Source: Hetaerina americana (Eukaryota > Arthropoda > Insecta > Odonata > Calopterygidae). From it: a stretch of 64,000 nucleotides of DNA. The position numbers and the translations under genes are program-made. Location: assembly GCA_022747635.1 (NCBI GenBank), contig JAKTNV010000004.1:21048469-21112468 (forward strand), written 5' to 3'. The notes under the pieces are model-generated. The model was not told the origin of the DNA. It worked only from the letters and a program-made list of their open reading frames with translations, and made no database searches. Positions 1 to 10,010 of the stretch are shown here, one piece after another; the first letter of the stretch is position 1, and each line of letters starts with the position of its first letter.

Positions 1-295
1 AATTCACCACACATTTCACACACCAATCATGAACAGAATAATCTCTCTTTTAGCTAACGAACTTAGAAAACATATGTGAAAAGAAAATTGCATTGATGCA
101 TGAATGATCAAATACGAGTGATGTGAACATGGAATAAGAAACGCATATACACTACACATTAGCATATAGTATGACAAACATAAGTACTCCATATAATCTT
201 ATAGATAAAAACACTGAAGAACATTCCACAAATCCTTTAGGAAATGATTAAACCCCGCACATCATCATTAGCAGTGCAAATGCAAAGGACCATTT
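1..295. other. AT-rich non-coding DNA
   Basis: AT-rich sequence with stops in every frame. I see no gene, repeat unit or RNA here before the SINE begins. Confidence 0.6.
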
Positions 296-507
296 TGCCG
301 GCCCCGGTGGCGGCGGGGTAACGTCCTCGTCTGCCATTCCAAGGGTCGCGGGTTCGATTCCCGCCTGGGTGAGTTTCCCTCCATCTAGGGCTTGGGTGTT
401 TGTAAATGTGACATTGTTATCGTTGTTAATAGTTCGATGTAAAGGCCTAAAAATGTGCTGTTTTCGGACTTATACAGAATAAATAAATAAATAAAAATAA
501 AATAAAA
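296..507 (+). repeat. tRNA-derived SINE with AAAT tail
   Basis: The head is GC-rich and tRNA-like, with a good pol III B box (GGTTCGATTC at 351-360) inside a T-arm-like stem (GCGGG/CCCGC). A weaker A-box-like stretch (GGTGGCGGCGGGG) lies about 45 bp upstream. A tRNA-unrelated body follows and ends in a repeated AAAT/AAAAT tail at about 478-507. This head-body-tail layout is that of a tRNA-derived SINE mobilised by a LINE. It is not a functional tRNA gene, because no acceptor stem closes and the anticodon arm is poor. I saw no clear target-site duplication. Confidence 0.75.
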
Positions 508-2195
508 CGCTGCACTGCTCATACATTGTCTGGATCGATGGAGGGTGAACGGCCTAGAAAATCATTTCATCTGAGGCAACGGGGGGAACATGGCAGGAAT
601 TCTCAGAGGACGCCGTCAAATAGAACTACTGTCGAACGACAGAGCAAATACTTCGAGAGAAACTCACGACAACCAACCCGTGAGGAAGCATTTTTTTTCG
701 GCGGCGAGCGGAGGCCGTTTCGAAAGCAGCGTCGAGCGAGGAGAGAGACTGGCGGGGGCACGCCTCATTAGCGCGGCGCTTAACGTCCCAAGCGCGCACA
801 CCCTGAAATATTGCCATCCAGCCTTAGCGCCCGGTACTGAGGCAAAAAATCAAAACGTGCATACATGAAAGAAGGGGGAGGGGAATTTTCGCCATGGAGA
901 TGGAGAGGCACGTAAAAGCAAAGGCGCCCGAGTATGAGAGGAAAGTAAAAATGATGAGCTTAAGAAATTAGAAGACGATTTCGTGCAGTGTAATATGCAA
1001 TTGCCGATTGCGGGCGCTCAAAGTTTACACAAATTAGACATCCTCCTCTGAACTATAACATGGCTAACTCGTAAAAACGCGGAATCAATTAATTTTTAAT
1101 AATTTGCCATTTCACGAAATTCATAAATTGTATCCAACAGTATGCTGCAGAATTGGCTCCCTAGAAATGTGACGCGTCATGATGCCCAACAATGAATTTA
1201 AGCATGGATAAATGCACCCTTAATCCAGGAATGAATTTAAAATGGATTATTAATTAAATATTGATCAAAATTACGGTTTTATTACGACGCGGCCTCATTC
1301 ATTTTTATCGCCTTTTTTCACTATGATTATTATTTTAAAATACACAAGAACATATATTTATAAACCTTTTTATTTTACTGGCTATGCTCATTTGACCACT
1401 GTAAAAACAAGGCTTTAATTATTTAAGTTACATACCAGAGAGACGTAAGAACATAGGCTCCGGATGACAGTGCTTGAGCTATAGCAAGCAAATCCAGCGT
1501 GATAGGACAAGATTTCGAAGAAGAATACCCATTTCACAGATGCTTTATGAGGCACCACTAATTTAAGCAATGATCTCGAGATAAACACTACGCAGAACGC
1601 AGTCAGATGGAGGGATTTCAGCTGATACGCCGTTAATGCCTTGATTCCAATTCATTACTGAATTGCCAATGCGGCCACTGATTTAAAAAAAGTCCTAGAG
1701 AGCTAACCTCGGCGGACTGGGGGCAAAAAATATGATAACAGATATCTCCCGAAGGCTAATTCAGTCAACAAACATAAGAGGGAACTTTGGAATTTTAAGA
1801 GGTTCTTTTGGATCAAGTAGGAACATATCTTGCTTCGAAAAAATTCACAATTCGCACCACCACCAGGATGGACTTCTGATTCTAATTCATTAGCCTTCAA
1901 TATTTCACAAAAAACTCATCGCCTCGACCTGTGAATGGTATGTAAGCAATCCTTTGCAACCACCAATTCACGCATCACTGCAAACTGGAAATAATGGGTT
2001 TCATGAGAGGAAAAAAAGACGCCGGCGATGACGTTAAAAACTGTAAAAACCGCCGAATGGGCTGAAGTGACTTTACTTCCCAAGCAACTTACTCCCGAAA
2101 TTGAGTGACACACCTCATTTGAAGGATAATTAGACTTGACCAGGATTGTTAAGCCACTTCGGCCAAAAGCACTTGAAAGTAAAAATGATTCAGCT
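508..2195. other. non-coding stretch, nothing assigned
   Basis: Mixed composition, with a moderately GC-rich patch at about 530-830. The open frames of up to 103 codons resemble no family and overlap each other on both strands. I see no RNA gene or repeat family. Confidence 0.55.
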
Positions 2196-2215
2196 GAGCA
2201 TTTATCGTGAAGATG

Positions 2216-2855
2216 CGTGGAAAGCATTTTTTACCAGATACGAACCGCAGCGGAACAATACCCGGCTCGAGATAATAGCGCGAGAGTGCTAAACCGTGCG
2301 CCATCACATGGTGCTGGGTCTACTCGACGGGTGAAGGAAAACTGTCTTCGGAGAAGTCGATCGCCTTTCTCGGAGGCAAACCGCCGCGAGGGAGTAGAGA
2401 GAGGATACGCGACGGGCGCGACGGCACGCGGGAGAAATGAAATCCTCTTCCACACCGGGGAAGGGGGGGGGCGGGCGGAAAGGGTAAGCGGGGAGCTTAT
2501 CCAGAAACGCCAGCGGGCGATGAATGGGTACGGGGCCGCGGGCGGTTGCTGCGGGCGACGGACACTTTGGCGGCGGCGCCACTTCCTCAAAGGGGGTGCG
2601 AGCTTTGGAGTGCGCCACCATTCCCAAAATATATGCCCCTCTCTCTCTCTAGAGTGGGTACCCAACGCCAGTCGGGCCGAGCGATCTCGCGGGAAATTAG
2701 CGCGCCCGATACAAAGCGCGACGACTCGAGCTCAGACTTCCCGTCGAGATACGAGTTCTATTTCTGCCCCCCTCCCCATATTTCGAGTCATGCTTCTCCA
2801 TTTCCGAGGCGCAATTGAAACCTTGACGCGCGAGGGGGACGGAAACCGACGCTAG
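2216..2855. other. CpG/GC-rich island
   Basis: GC- and CpG-rich block with a G-run cluster at about 2462-2500 (eight or more Gs, then further GGG runs) that fits a G-quadruplex pattern. A 212-codon plus frame and a 144-codon minus frame overlap here. Both have biased R/S/P-rich composition and no recognisable domain, so I treat them as by-products of base composition. A promoter or enhancer role is possible but unproven. Confidence 0.5.
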
Positions 2856-2895
2856 CTGACGTGAAGGCGTGTCATCATCACTGATCTAAAACAGA

Positions 2896-2927
2896 TGCGA
2901 GGGCGAGTCAAATGAAAACCTTAAAAC
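2896..2927 (+). repeat. orphan mariner-type terminal repeat
   Basis: The string GGGCGAGTCAAATGAAAACC followed by TTAAAA resembles the terminal inverted repeat of a widespread animal mariner group, as I recall it. I found no matching inverted copy within the next 500 bp, and the 97-codon minus frame at 3250-2957 is not a transposase. It is probably the end of a decayed or non-autonomous element. Confidence 0.35.
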
Positions 2928-5900
2928 GTTAATACTTTATTATCGTAATTTATTAATTACCAAAGGTTCTCAATCATACAAATTTCATCAGCAGTCCTCT
3001 TGGCGTACAGTAGAAGTATTTCAGCGCATCTAAAGTTTACGGATACTTCTAGAAAAACCATAACTTCAATTGCTCTAAAAGTCTCTACCGTCACAACAAG
3101 GTGTGTGGCTGAACTGGTCGAGGGAAGCCTGACTCGTAAATAACAAGGTTTAAGAGTATCTAATCCAGGCGTCATTGCTAAAGTGAAATAGGTGAAACAA
3201 CGATCGTCGTGAACTTTAAATCGCTGATGAATATAAAGTGAAGCGGCCATGTTAACACTATTCTTGCGCGCTCTGGTATCAAGCTACCAGTTGTAAGATA
3301 CTAATGGAACCATGGCTATCACTGTGGGATACGAAAATTGGCATTGGTACTGTTTCTAAACTGTAGCGCAGTTTAAAGGCTTTCACTTCATTCACCCACG
3401 CAATTTATGAAGGGGACGTGACAAAATTTTTCCACAAAATAAAATTTAAAAATTTTAGAAAACTCCAAATACCTTCATTTGAATTATTTCAGACACCGTC
3501 TTGCGTCAACGAGTTCATATCCAGTGTTTCATTGGCATTTTGGACCTTAATAGTGTCTGGTCAAATTTTAATACCCACCCACCAATCAAGAAAGACAAGC
3601 CTTTATAGCTTAATCCCATCCTTCATTTGAATAAATAAACAAATTGATTTTGAATTCGATGGTTTTAGGCTCTACTTTGTGAAAATTCATGATCATCGAA
3701 TCAGTGTTATCAATAGTATTTATTCACACAAAAAACAACAGATGTTTGTGTGAAAAAATACTATGTTTATTTATTCAGTGGAAGTAATTTTGACTGAAAT
3801 TCCGAAGCACGCCGCACATTCTACAGATATCGTTAATTATATTTCTTTGGAGTAAGATAGATTACGAAACGATTTATTGCTCGCATGAAATTTCACGTTC
3901 TTCTCGATTTTCCTTGACTCTTCCGAACTTATACGAGTATACTAGTCCCAATGTCCACTGGGTTCCTGATAAGACATTTTTCCCCATTGTATTAAATCAA
4001 ATTTAACTCAATGCACCCCAGGTGTCACACAGCCCAGAGATATTTGCGTCCGTCTTTAGACGCGCAGCCCATAAGACTATCCCGAGAATCAATATCACAA
4101 AACTCTAGCCAGAGAGAAAACCAAGAAAATAATTAGCAGCTATCATTATCAGGATTTCAAACACTAATCAATGCACTGCTCATCCCAGAAAATCATCACG
4201 AGGAAATATTCACGACCAGGGAAGAAATACGGCTGGAATGCCGAAATGAAAAATAGGATTTTTTAACCTCTGACGTAAATGAAAAAAAAACAAAAATATC
4301 AAAGGCATCACAATAAGAGGAAACCTATTGGAAAATTGTTAATTGCTGTTACCAATAAACTGTCAATTACAAAAGTAAAAAGTCGTATGCATACGCACAC
4401 GTAGTCCACACATCGAACCTCATAAGTCTTCAAATGGGCGAAGATCAAAGAACATTGTCTAACTCATCTTTCATAGGTAACTAAAGAGACTCTATGAAGC
4501 ACTGGAATAAAGAAACTTCTGATTACAAGTCCACTTGTTCCAAAAGTGGAAAAAACGAGCGTATCTTTGCCATGCCATAAATTATATAAAAGATAAGAGC
4601 ATTTACATTTCTCGTTTATCAATTTCAATCCTCTAATCTGCAAAGACACTATCTGTGCGGTCCTCATTTGACCCTCGTCGGCATCAGAAATAAGCTGGCG
4701 TGCTCTACGCATTTCTTATTAGTATTCGCCTGATTTGATTCCTTTGAACACTAAAAAAATACTTAAATGTTAGTGCTCTACTTATTGGAAGCTGACTCCG
4801 CACGCCTACACATGTGGTTTAAGCTAAGGTCCCATAGTTGATGCACGCAGCTCAACAAATTAGTTCCATAATTCGCATCATTTAAATTTCTAAAGGTAAA
4901 TAATATGTGAGCAACATTTCATTCTAATATTTCATATCTGGTGTGGAATCACTCTGTATAACACACCCTAGCAGAGACTTGTGAGGGTACCAGACGGATT
5001 TAAAAATTTCACCCACATTCATTCACGAAATCCCTCACGGGAAACTTTAAAACGACTGATGTCATAATAGCAGGAATATTTAATCTGTGTCAACTCGTAA
5101 ATTTTCCATTAATATCCCATGGCGCTTGCTTTCTTGCCGTAACAACGGTAACAACTACCACAAACCTTAGTAGGACTTCACTTGATTCCTTTATTAAGAT
5201 TTTTTTCGATAGGCCTCTCAGCTACTTGTCACATATGTTGAACTTGGCCTAGCAAATGTGAATTAGTTTTCTTCTACGTCCCTCACCACGTGAACATTTA
5301 AGTATAAACTTGAAATGTTTCCCTTTGGCCTCACTGGATACCCCCCGAACGTACGAATCAATTGAACAACAAATGGAGAAACAAGCAAGACCGTCGGCGA
5401 ATTACAGCAAAGACTAACATCGTACGAATTTCACTGAGGACGACACTGTTAGAGTTACCCTAATGCCGTCTTTAGTGAAGCGCTACCATATACGGACACT
5501 CTAAATGCAAATACGAAAAAAGGATTTCCATGGCTACTTATATCAAACTCGTCCATCGGAATGCATAAGCTCGAGGCCGTTCATCCGCATTTTGCGGTGC
5601 AAGAGGCCCGAGTAACAACCACACTCAATCACATTCCCCCGAGCAAGATGAGACGCCAAACGGAGGAAAACGAAAGTGAGTAAACGCCTGGTCTTCGCCC
5701 TATCATTTAACCGAATCGCTTCTCGGCCAAATGGCCGCCGGGGTGCAAGACATGCATGCATTAGCGTCTTTGCTATATTTACGGCGGCGTCACGCTATGA
5801 AGCTTCCGCCGAGATGACGGAACCAATGCGTTCTTCCCCCTTATCTCAATTGTGTCATCTTAAAGAGAAAAGTTATCTCTATGAAATTGAGCAAACAACG

Positions 5901-7030
5901 TTTAAGTGATTTTTTTTCCTTCTCGTTTTATCTGATAAGAAAAATAACTTGAAGTCTACTCACTTTCATTTCAAAATGTGTTCGTTCGGCTTGGGGATAA
6001 TGTTGCCATTTCAAGGGTGACCTCATGATTACCACTAAAGCCTCAAACATGTCTTGAAATATTGAACTAGAAAGGTTAGTAGCCAGCACGCAAACACTTT
6101 CTCCTCGCTGTATAATGTACCAAGAAGATGGGACAATAAAATTAAAATTTCTTAGACAAAAAATAATTGAATTAACTTACTTACATATTGCAACAATAGA
6201 TTTTTTTATAAGTTTGATCTCATTTTATGATTCTGTATAGGGCGTAATATATTGTGATGAATCGGGAAAAATGCAATGTAGTGCTATAAAAATCATATTT
6301 AAAATTATTGAGTAGCTAATTTTTAAATAAAGTGGCTAATAAAAAAAATTTTAGAATTTTAGAAAGATCCAATCCTTTACAACTGACACATCATAGCAAG
6401 TAATTAATATCTTTTGGTCTTCACTCAATATTTAAGAAGGAAATGCGAGAAACAATATTCACCAAGAATATTTAAACAATGAAACTGGAGATCTTTTAAA
6501 ATTTTTTCCACCAAATTTTGACTCAATCTTGGTTTTCATGCAATATCCTAGTGTAAGCAATCAAGGCTGAAATTGTCTTCTTTCCGAAACTTTCTTTTCG
6601 TTATTTTCCAAAAAACTGCCGCCAAACGGTGAGCATTGTCGCGGAGCATAATGTTTGAATACTCGCCTTTTCGATCATTTGGGGATAATTACAATGATAT
6701 GCAAACAAAAAAAACATGGAACGTCTGAATACTATAAGCCGCTCTTCGAACTGTGAGCAGAAGCAATCCTCATTTCATACATCCTAAAGTATCAACGAAA
6801 GAAAACATAGAATAAAATTAACGTTGCAACGCTTGGAATCGTTCAAATTTCGCAATTGATACAAACGCAAGAGTCCAAACGACCACATCGTGACGTTACC
6901 ACAATTATTGCCGAAACACACCACGAAGGAGTGGATTTTCCACTCGGGACGCCGAATTCGGGGAATGAATATTTTAAATCGAGGGATTTTGGCGACCAGG
7001 GTGTCCGGGTAGATTGCATTTGCACTGATC
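2928..7030. other. long AT-rich non-coding tract
   Basis: AT-rich throughout with only short open frames of 82 codons or fewer. A small near-perfect hairpin at 3713-3764 is listed separately. I recognise no coding exon, tRNA or known microRNA seed. Confidence 0.55.
3713..3764. repeat. short near-perfect inverted repeat (hairpin)
   Basis: Twenty-base arms (3713-3732 and 3745-3764) are complementary with one mismatch around a 12-base loop. Either strand could fold into a hairpin. It is shorter than a typical pre-microRNA and AT-rich, so a MITE remnant or chance is as likely as a small-RNA precursor. Confidence 0.55.
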
Positions 7031-7031
7031 A

Positions 7032-7142
7032 ATGGGCGAGATTAGGTCGGACTCTACTCGCAACCTGACCGCAGGAGACGCGGAGTACGTGTCGCGCACG
7101 CAGATTCACGCTTGGATGAATAGCGACAAGTTCAGAGTTTGA
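7032..7142 (+). other. 36-codon open frame of coding-like composition
   Basis: An ATG at 7032 opens a 36-residue frame (starting MGEIRSDSTRN, ending NSDKFRV) that closes with TGA. Residue composition is balanced rather than low-complexity, and several codons end in G or C (CTG, GAC, GAG, TAC, GTG, CAG, AAG). The start context is poor and no splice donor is evident at the end. I recognise no homologue. It may be a small ORF, an exon fragment or chance. Confidence 0.15.
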
Positions 7143-7737
7143 ACGTCAAAGAAGTAACCGAGCCGGCCTTGGGAGCAAAACAAAACCTGTGCCCGCGCTT
7201 TGTCTCGGGGCACGCGCGGAAATTGGCAGGCTTCGAAGAAAACTCGCAGGAAAACTCAAAACCGCGAGGCAACGCTGGCGTTGAATCCAGGATTCTATCT
7301 CAGCCTTACGTAGCAAGAATAAACACAGACCATCAAGACGCGGCATATACAGTGGAAGCTTTAAATGGACATTAGTCATACTTTGGATATTTTCTTTAGT
7401 CACCGCTTTGGCCAAGCGGCAATTTAAAATATCAGGCTACATATGATAGATGAGAATACACGTGAAAGTTTCCGAGTAGCTTAAACCATCAATAGATACA
7501 ACGATTAATAGGCAAATATTAATGACTCGAGGGAGAAACAAACTGACTTCGAGGCGTTCCAAAATGGTAGAGGCTCACGAACATTCCTTGCTAACATTTA
7601 CTTTAGTTAACATCCCCGCGATCTGAGCAAGATCTGAATCTGCAGCATTATGTACGGCTATATGGCGTGATAACCAGCAAGCAGATTAGCGCATCCGGTA
7701 CATATGGTCGCCAATTTTATACAATGAATTAATATGT
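7143..7737. other. non-coding stretch, nothing assigned
   Basis: Mixed to AT-rich sequence. Open frames on both strands near 7146-7415 overlap and match nothing I know. Confidence 0.5.
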
Positions 7738-7740
7738 TCT

Positions 7741-7797
7741 GCCCCCCGCCACACGCCCTTGCGGCGGCTTGCGGGGTATTATGTAGATGTAGAAATG
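7741..7797 (+). repeat. possible retroelement 3' end (GC hairpin plus GTAGAT tail)
   Basis: A GC hairpin (a C-run and CCGCC pairing with a downstream GGCGG and GCGGGG) is followed by TTATGTAGATGTAGAAATG. Hairpins followed by short GTAGAT-type repeats are common at LINE 3' ends in insects. This is family-level recall, not a matched element. Confidence 0.3.
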
Positions 7798-7930
7798 AGA
7801 ACATCATTCACCGATATATACGATGCGACTGTCTTGCGCTCGCAACCGTGAAACGGGGAGGAATTTGAAAAACTCCTGGGCCAAGAGCAACCCCTGAGGA
7901 ACCACACTGGTGATGCCGAGTCTCTATTAC

Positions 7931-8102
7931 CTATGCTAAGCAGACCGTCTATGGACACCATCTTCTCCGAGTCGAAGGAGTCGTAGGAGTCCTCGTAGTC
8001 GAGGGTGGCCGTGTGCTGCAGGGGGGTCCCCCAGCGGACCCTGGGTGCACTCCCGCCGCCATGTTCGGCCTTCCTCTCCCCACTCGCCGCCGGTATATCC
8101 AT
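7931..8102 (-). CDS. candidate first coding exon of an unidentified gene
   Basis: On the minus strand an ATG at 8102 (G at -3, G at +4, an acceptable initiation context) opens a frame that runs 57 codons plus one base to a plausible donor, AG|GTAATA, with the GT at 7930-7929. Residues about 33-49 read TLDYEDSYDSFDSEKM and are encoded almost entirely by G/C-ending codons (GAC, TAC, GAG, TCC, TTC, TCG, AAG). That pattern is unlike random AT-rich intron sequence. Beyond the donor the frame continues only briefly into ordinary sequence. There is no signal peptide or membrane segment; the N-terminus is polar and the acidic D/S/Y stretch looks like a disordered cytoplasmic segment. The exon lies at the edge of a CpG-rich island, as expected for a 5' end. 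I do not recognise the protein and cannot see exon 2, which may lie far to the left. Overlapping frames on the other strand look like shadows. Confidence 0.4.
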
Positions 8103-8520
8103 GTCTCCCTCTCCGCGGTCCTCCCGTCTCCTTCACTATCTATAAATGTCACTGATGCTCTCTTCCCGCTCGATGATATTTCTTCAACCGTCCGTTCTCG
8201 GAGAGAGACTGAGATGGAAACCTTCGACGGAAAAGACGACCCGGTCGAAAAACCCACCAGGAGGAGGGAAGATGGGGGTGGGAGGAGACAGTGGGACTAT
8301 GGCGGGGAGAGGTGGATGTGTTGGGGGAGGGGTGCGGTTCTGTGTCTTATTTCCCAATCGACGCCCGAATGGGGATGCGTCGTTAAAAAATCCTTCCGCG
8401 AATCCACCTCGAGAATCGCTTCACACCCGAGGCTCGCACTCAACGCATACACACACGCACAAACAAACTAAAAACACGGCGAAGACCACGCAAATGTTGT
8501 TGTTTTCAAATATATATTTC
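8103..8520 (-). promoter_or_regulatory. CpG-rich island, possible promoter/5'UTR of the minus-strand exon
   Basis: GC- and CpG-rich DNA directly upstream of the candidate minus-strand start codon. It includes clustered G runs on the plus strand (about 8270-8335) and a short CA-repeat patch near 8447-8460. No decisive TATA box is placed. The role is inferred from position only. Plus frames of 152 and 182 codons here have compositionally biased products and are not called. Confidence 0.35.
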
Positions 8521-9050
8521 TTTTTGAAGCTGGAGATGCTGAAGGATGCTCTTACAGACGGCTGCAGCGAAGGAAGAAATCCTCTTTGGCTTCCCTTTTA
8601 TCCTTTCTCGTTCTTAGAACCTCAAAAACAGTTATTGCTCTTTTTCTCTGAGGGGAGAAGGGCAATTTTTTGTTCGCCCTCCACACTGGAATAAAAGACC
8701 AGGGCGAGCGGTGGAAACCCTTTGCACTATTTCAGCGACCCTCCCACTGCTTCCGTTCCTCGTTTTCGGCACTCCCCTTCTGGTCCTCTTCCTCGCGGTC
8801 GAAGATAACAAAAAATAACGAAACAGCACAATAATCCAGGCACGCACCGAAACGATCACGTATGGTGAAACGGAACTCACGAAATAACACTTCGAAAAAA
8901 ATTATGACAAAAATAAATCCGAGGGCGAAATTATTGGGTGTGGAGACGACACCAAAAAAAAACAAATCCGTCAACGCCTCAAGTAAGCGAGGAGCCTTAT
9001 TCGTGCAAGAAAAAATTTAGGGGAGAGAACTCCAGTCCACCAAATTAAAT
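8521..9050. other. non-coding stretch
   Basis: Falls from GC-rich to AT-rich. The overlapping 80-82 codon minus frames resemble nothing. No repeat recognised. Confidence 0.5.
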
Positions 9051-10010
9051 TTAAAAAACTTCAAGCAATGCGTTCAGAAAAGAAGGCTTTTCGGAGGGAG
9101 TGGGAACGGTTGGGGGAGGAAATAGTGTTCCCGAGTTCGGGAACCGGGTTCGAAAAAACCCCAAACGAAAGCCCCCGGATGGTGAGACAGAGAGAACACA
9201 AGCGCACCGACCTAGCGTGCGACTGTCACGAACACTGTCACCGCGGGAAGGCATGAACAGCCTTATGAAAGGAGGAAAGGGGTGAGGATATGAGGAGAGG
9301 GGGTGGACGGGGTCTAGGGAGAGGGAGGGCGAGGGAATGCGCGAGGGGGGAGGGAGAGGAGGTGAAGGGTGGGATAAACACGTCAGAAGACAGACCGCAA
9401 GTAGGAGACGGAAGGCTCACCGCACGTAATATTGGAACGGGTCGGGCCGGAGATGCACGGTAGGGGAGAGGATGGGCGGTGAGGGAGTACAACGGGGGGA
9501 GGGGAGGAAAGAGGAGGGGGGAAGCGGAGAGAGAGAAGAAAGATCGACGAACCCTCCCCCCTCCCCGGCGGCGAGAGGGAGGAGGTAGTGACACCTTTAT
9601 TTGTGTTGAGGCAACCCAACCAGTGGCGACATGTCCCCGAGGCGGGCGTTTCGACTCCATGCCGGGAGGGGCCGTCCCAATCCGGGAGTCGAAGGAAGTC
9701 CATTGAGGGGACGGATACAGGCAGCCGCGGTGGGGGAAATCGTTATAGTGGAGGAAGAACGGTGGGAACTTCGTAAGGCGAACGCGGTAATGGATTTAAA
9801 GGAGATGCCTTCCTTTCCCGCGCGACACGAGCCCCCTCGCCTGAGCATTACGGAAGTGGGACTGGCTATTTTATGGCGGCCGAGAGTTTTATACCAGACT
9901 CCATAAACGGTGAGGGATGGAGGAGGATGGCCTGCAAGTCCGTCCCCACGGGGAACACTCCCCCCCCCCCGTTCGAAATTGGCGCGGCACCGTTGCGTTA
10001 CAAATACTAG
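9051..10010. other. purine-skewed GC-rich island
   Basis: The plus strand is strongly purine-rich (GGGAGAGG-type runs), most extreme at about 9270-9560, and ends in a C10 run near 9960. The long minus frames (up to 180 codons) are P/S/L-rich translations of polypyrimidine and are not credible genes. Such tracts can form triplex or R-loop structures and often lie near transcription starts; no start is identified. Confidence 0.55.

Noticed and set aside
2217..2855. 212-codon plus-strand open frame
   Set aside because: GC-island frame of R/G/S-rich composition with an equally open 144-codon frame opposite. No homology recognised.
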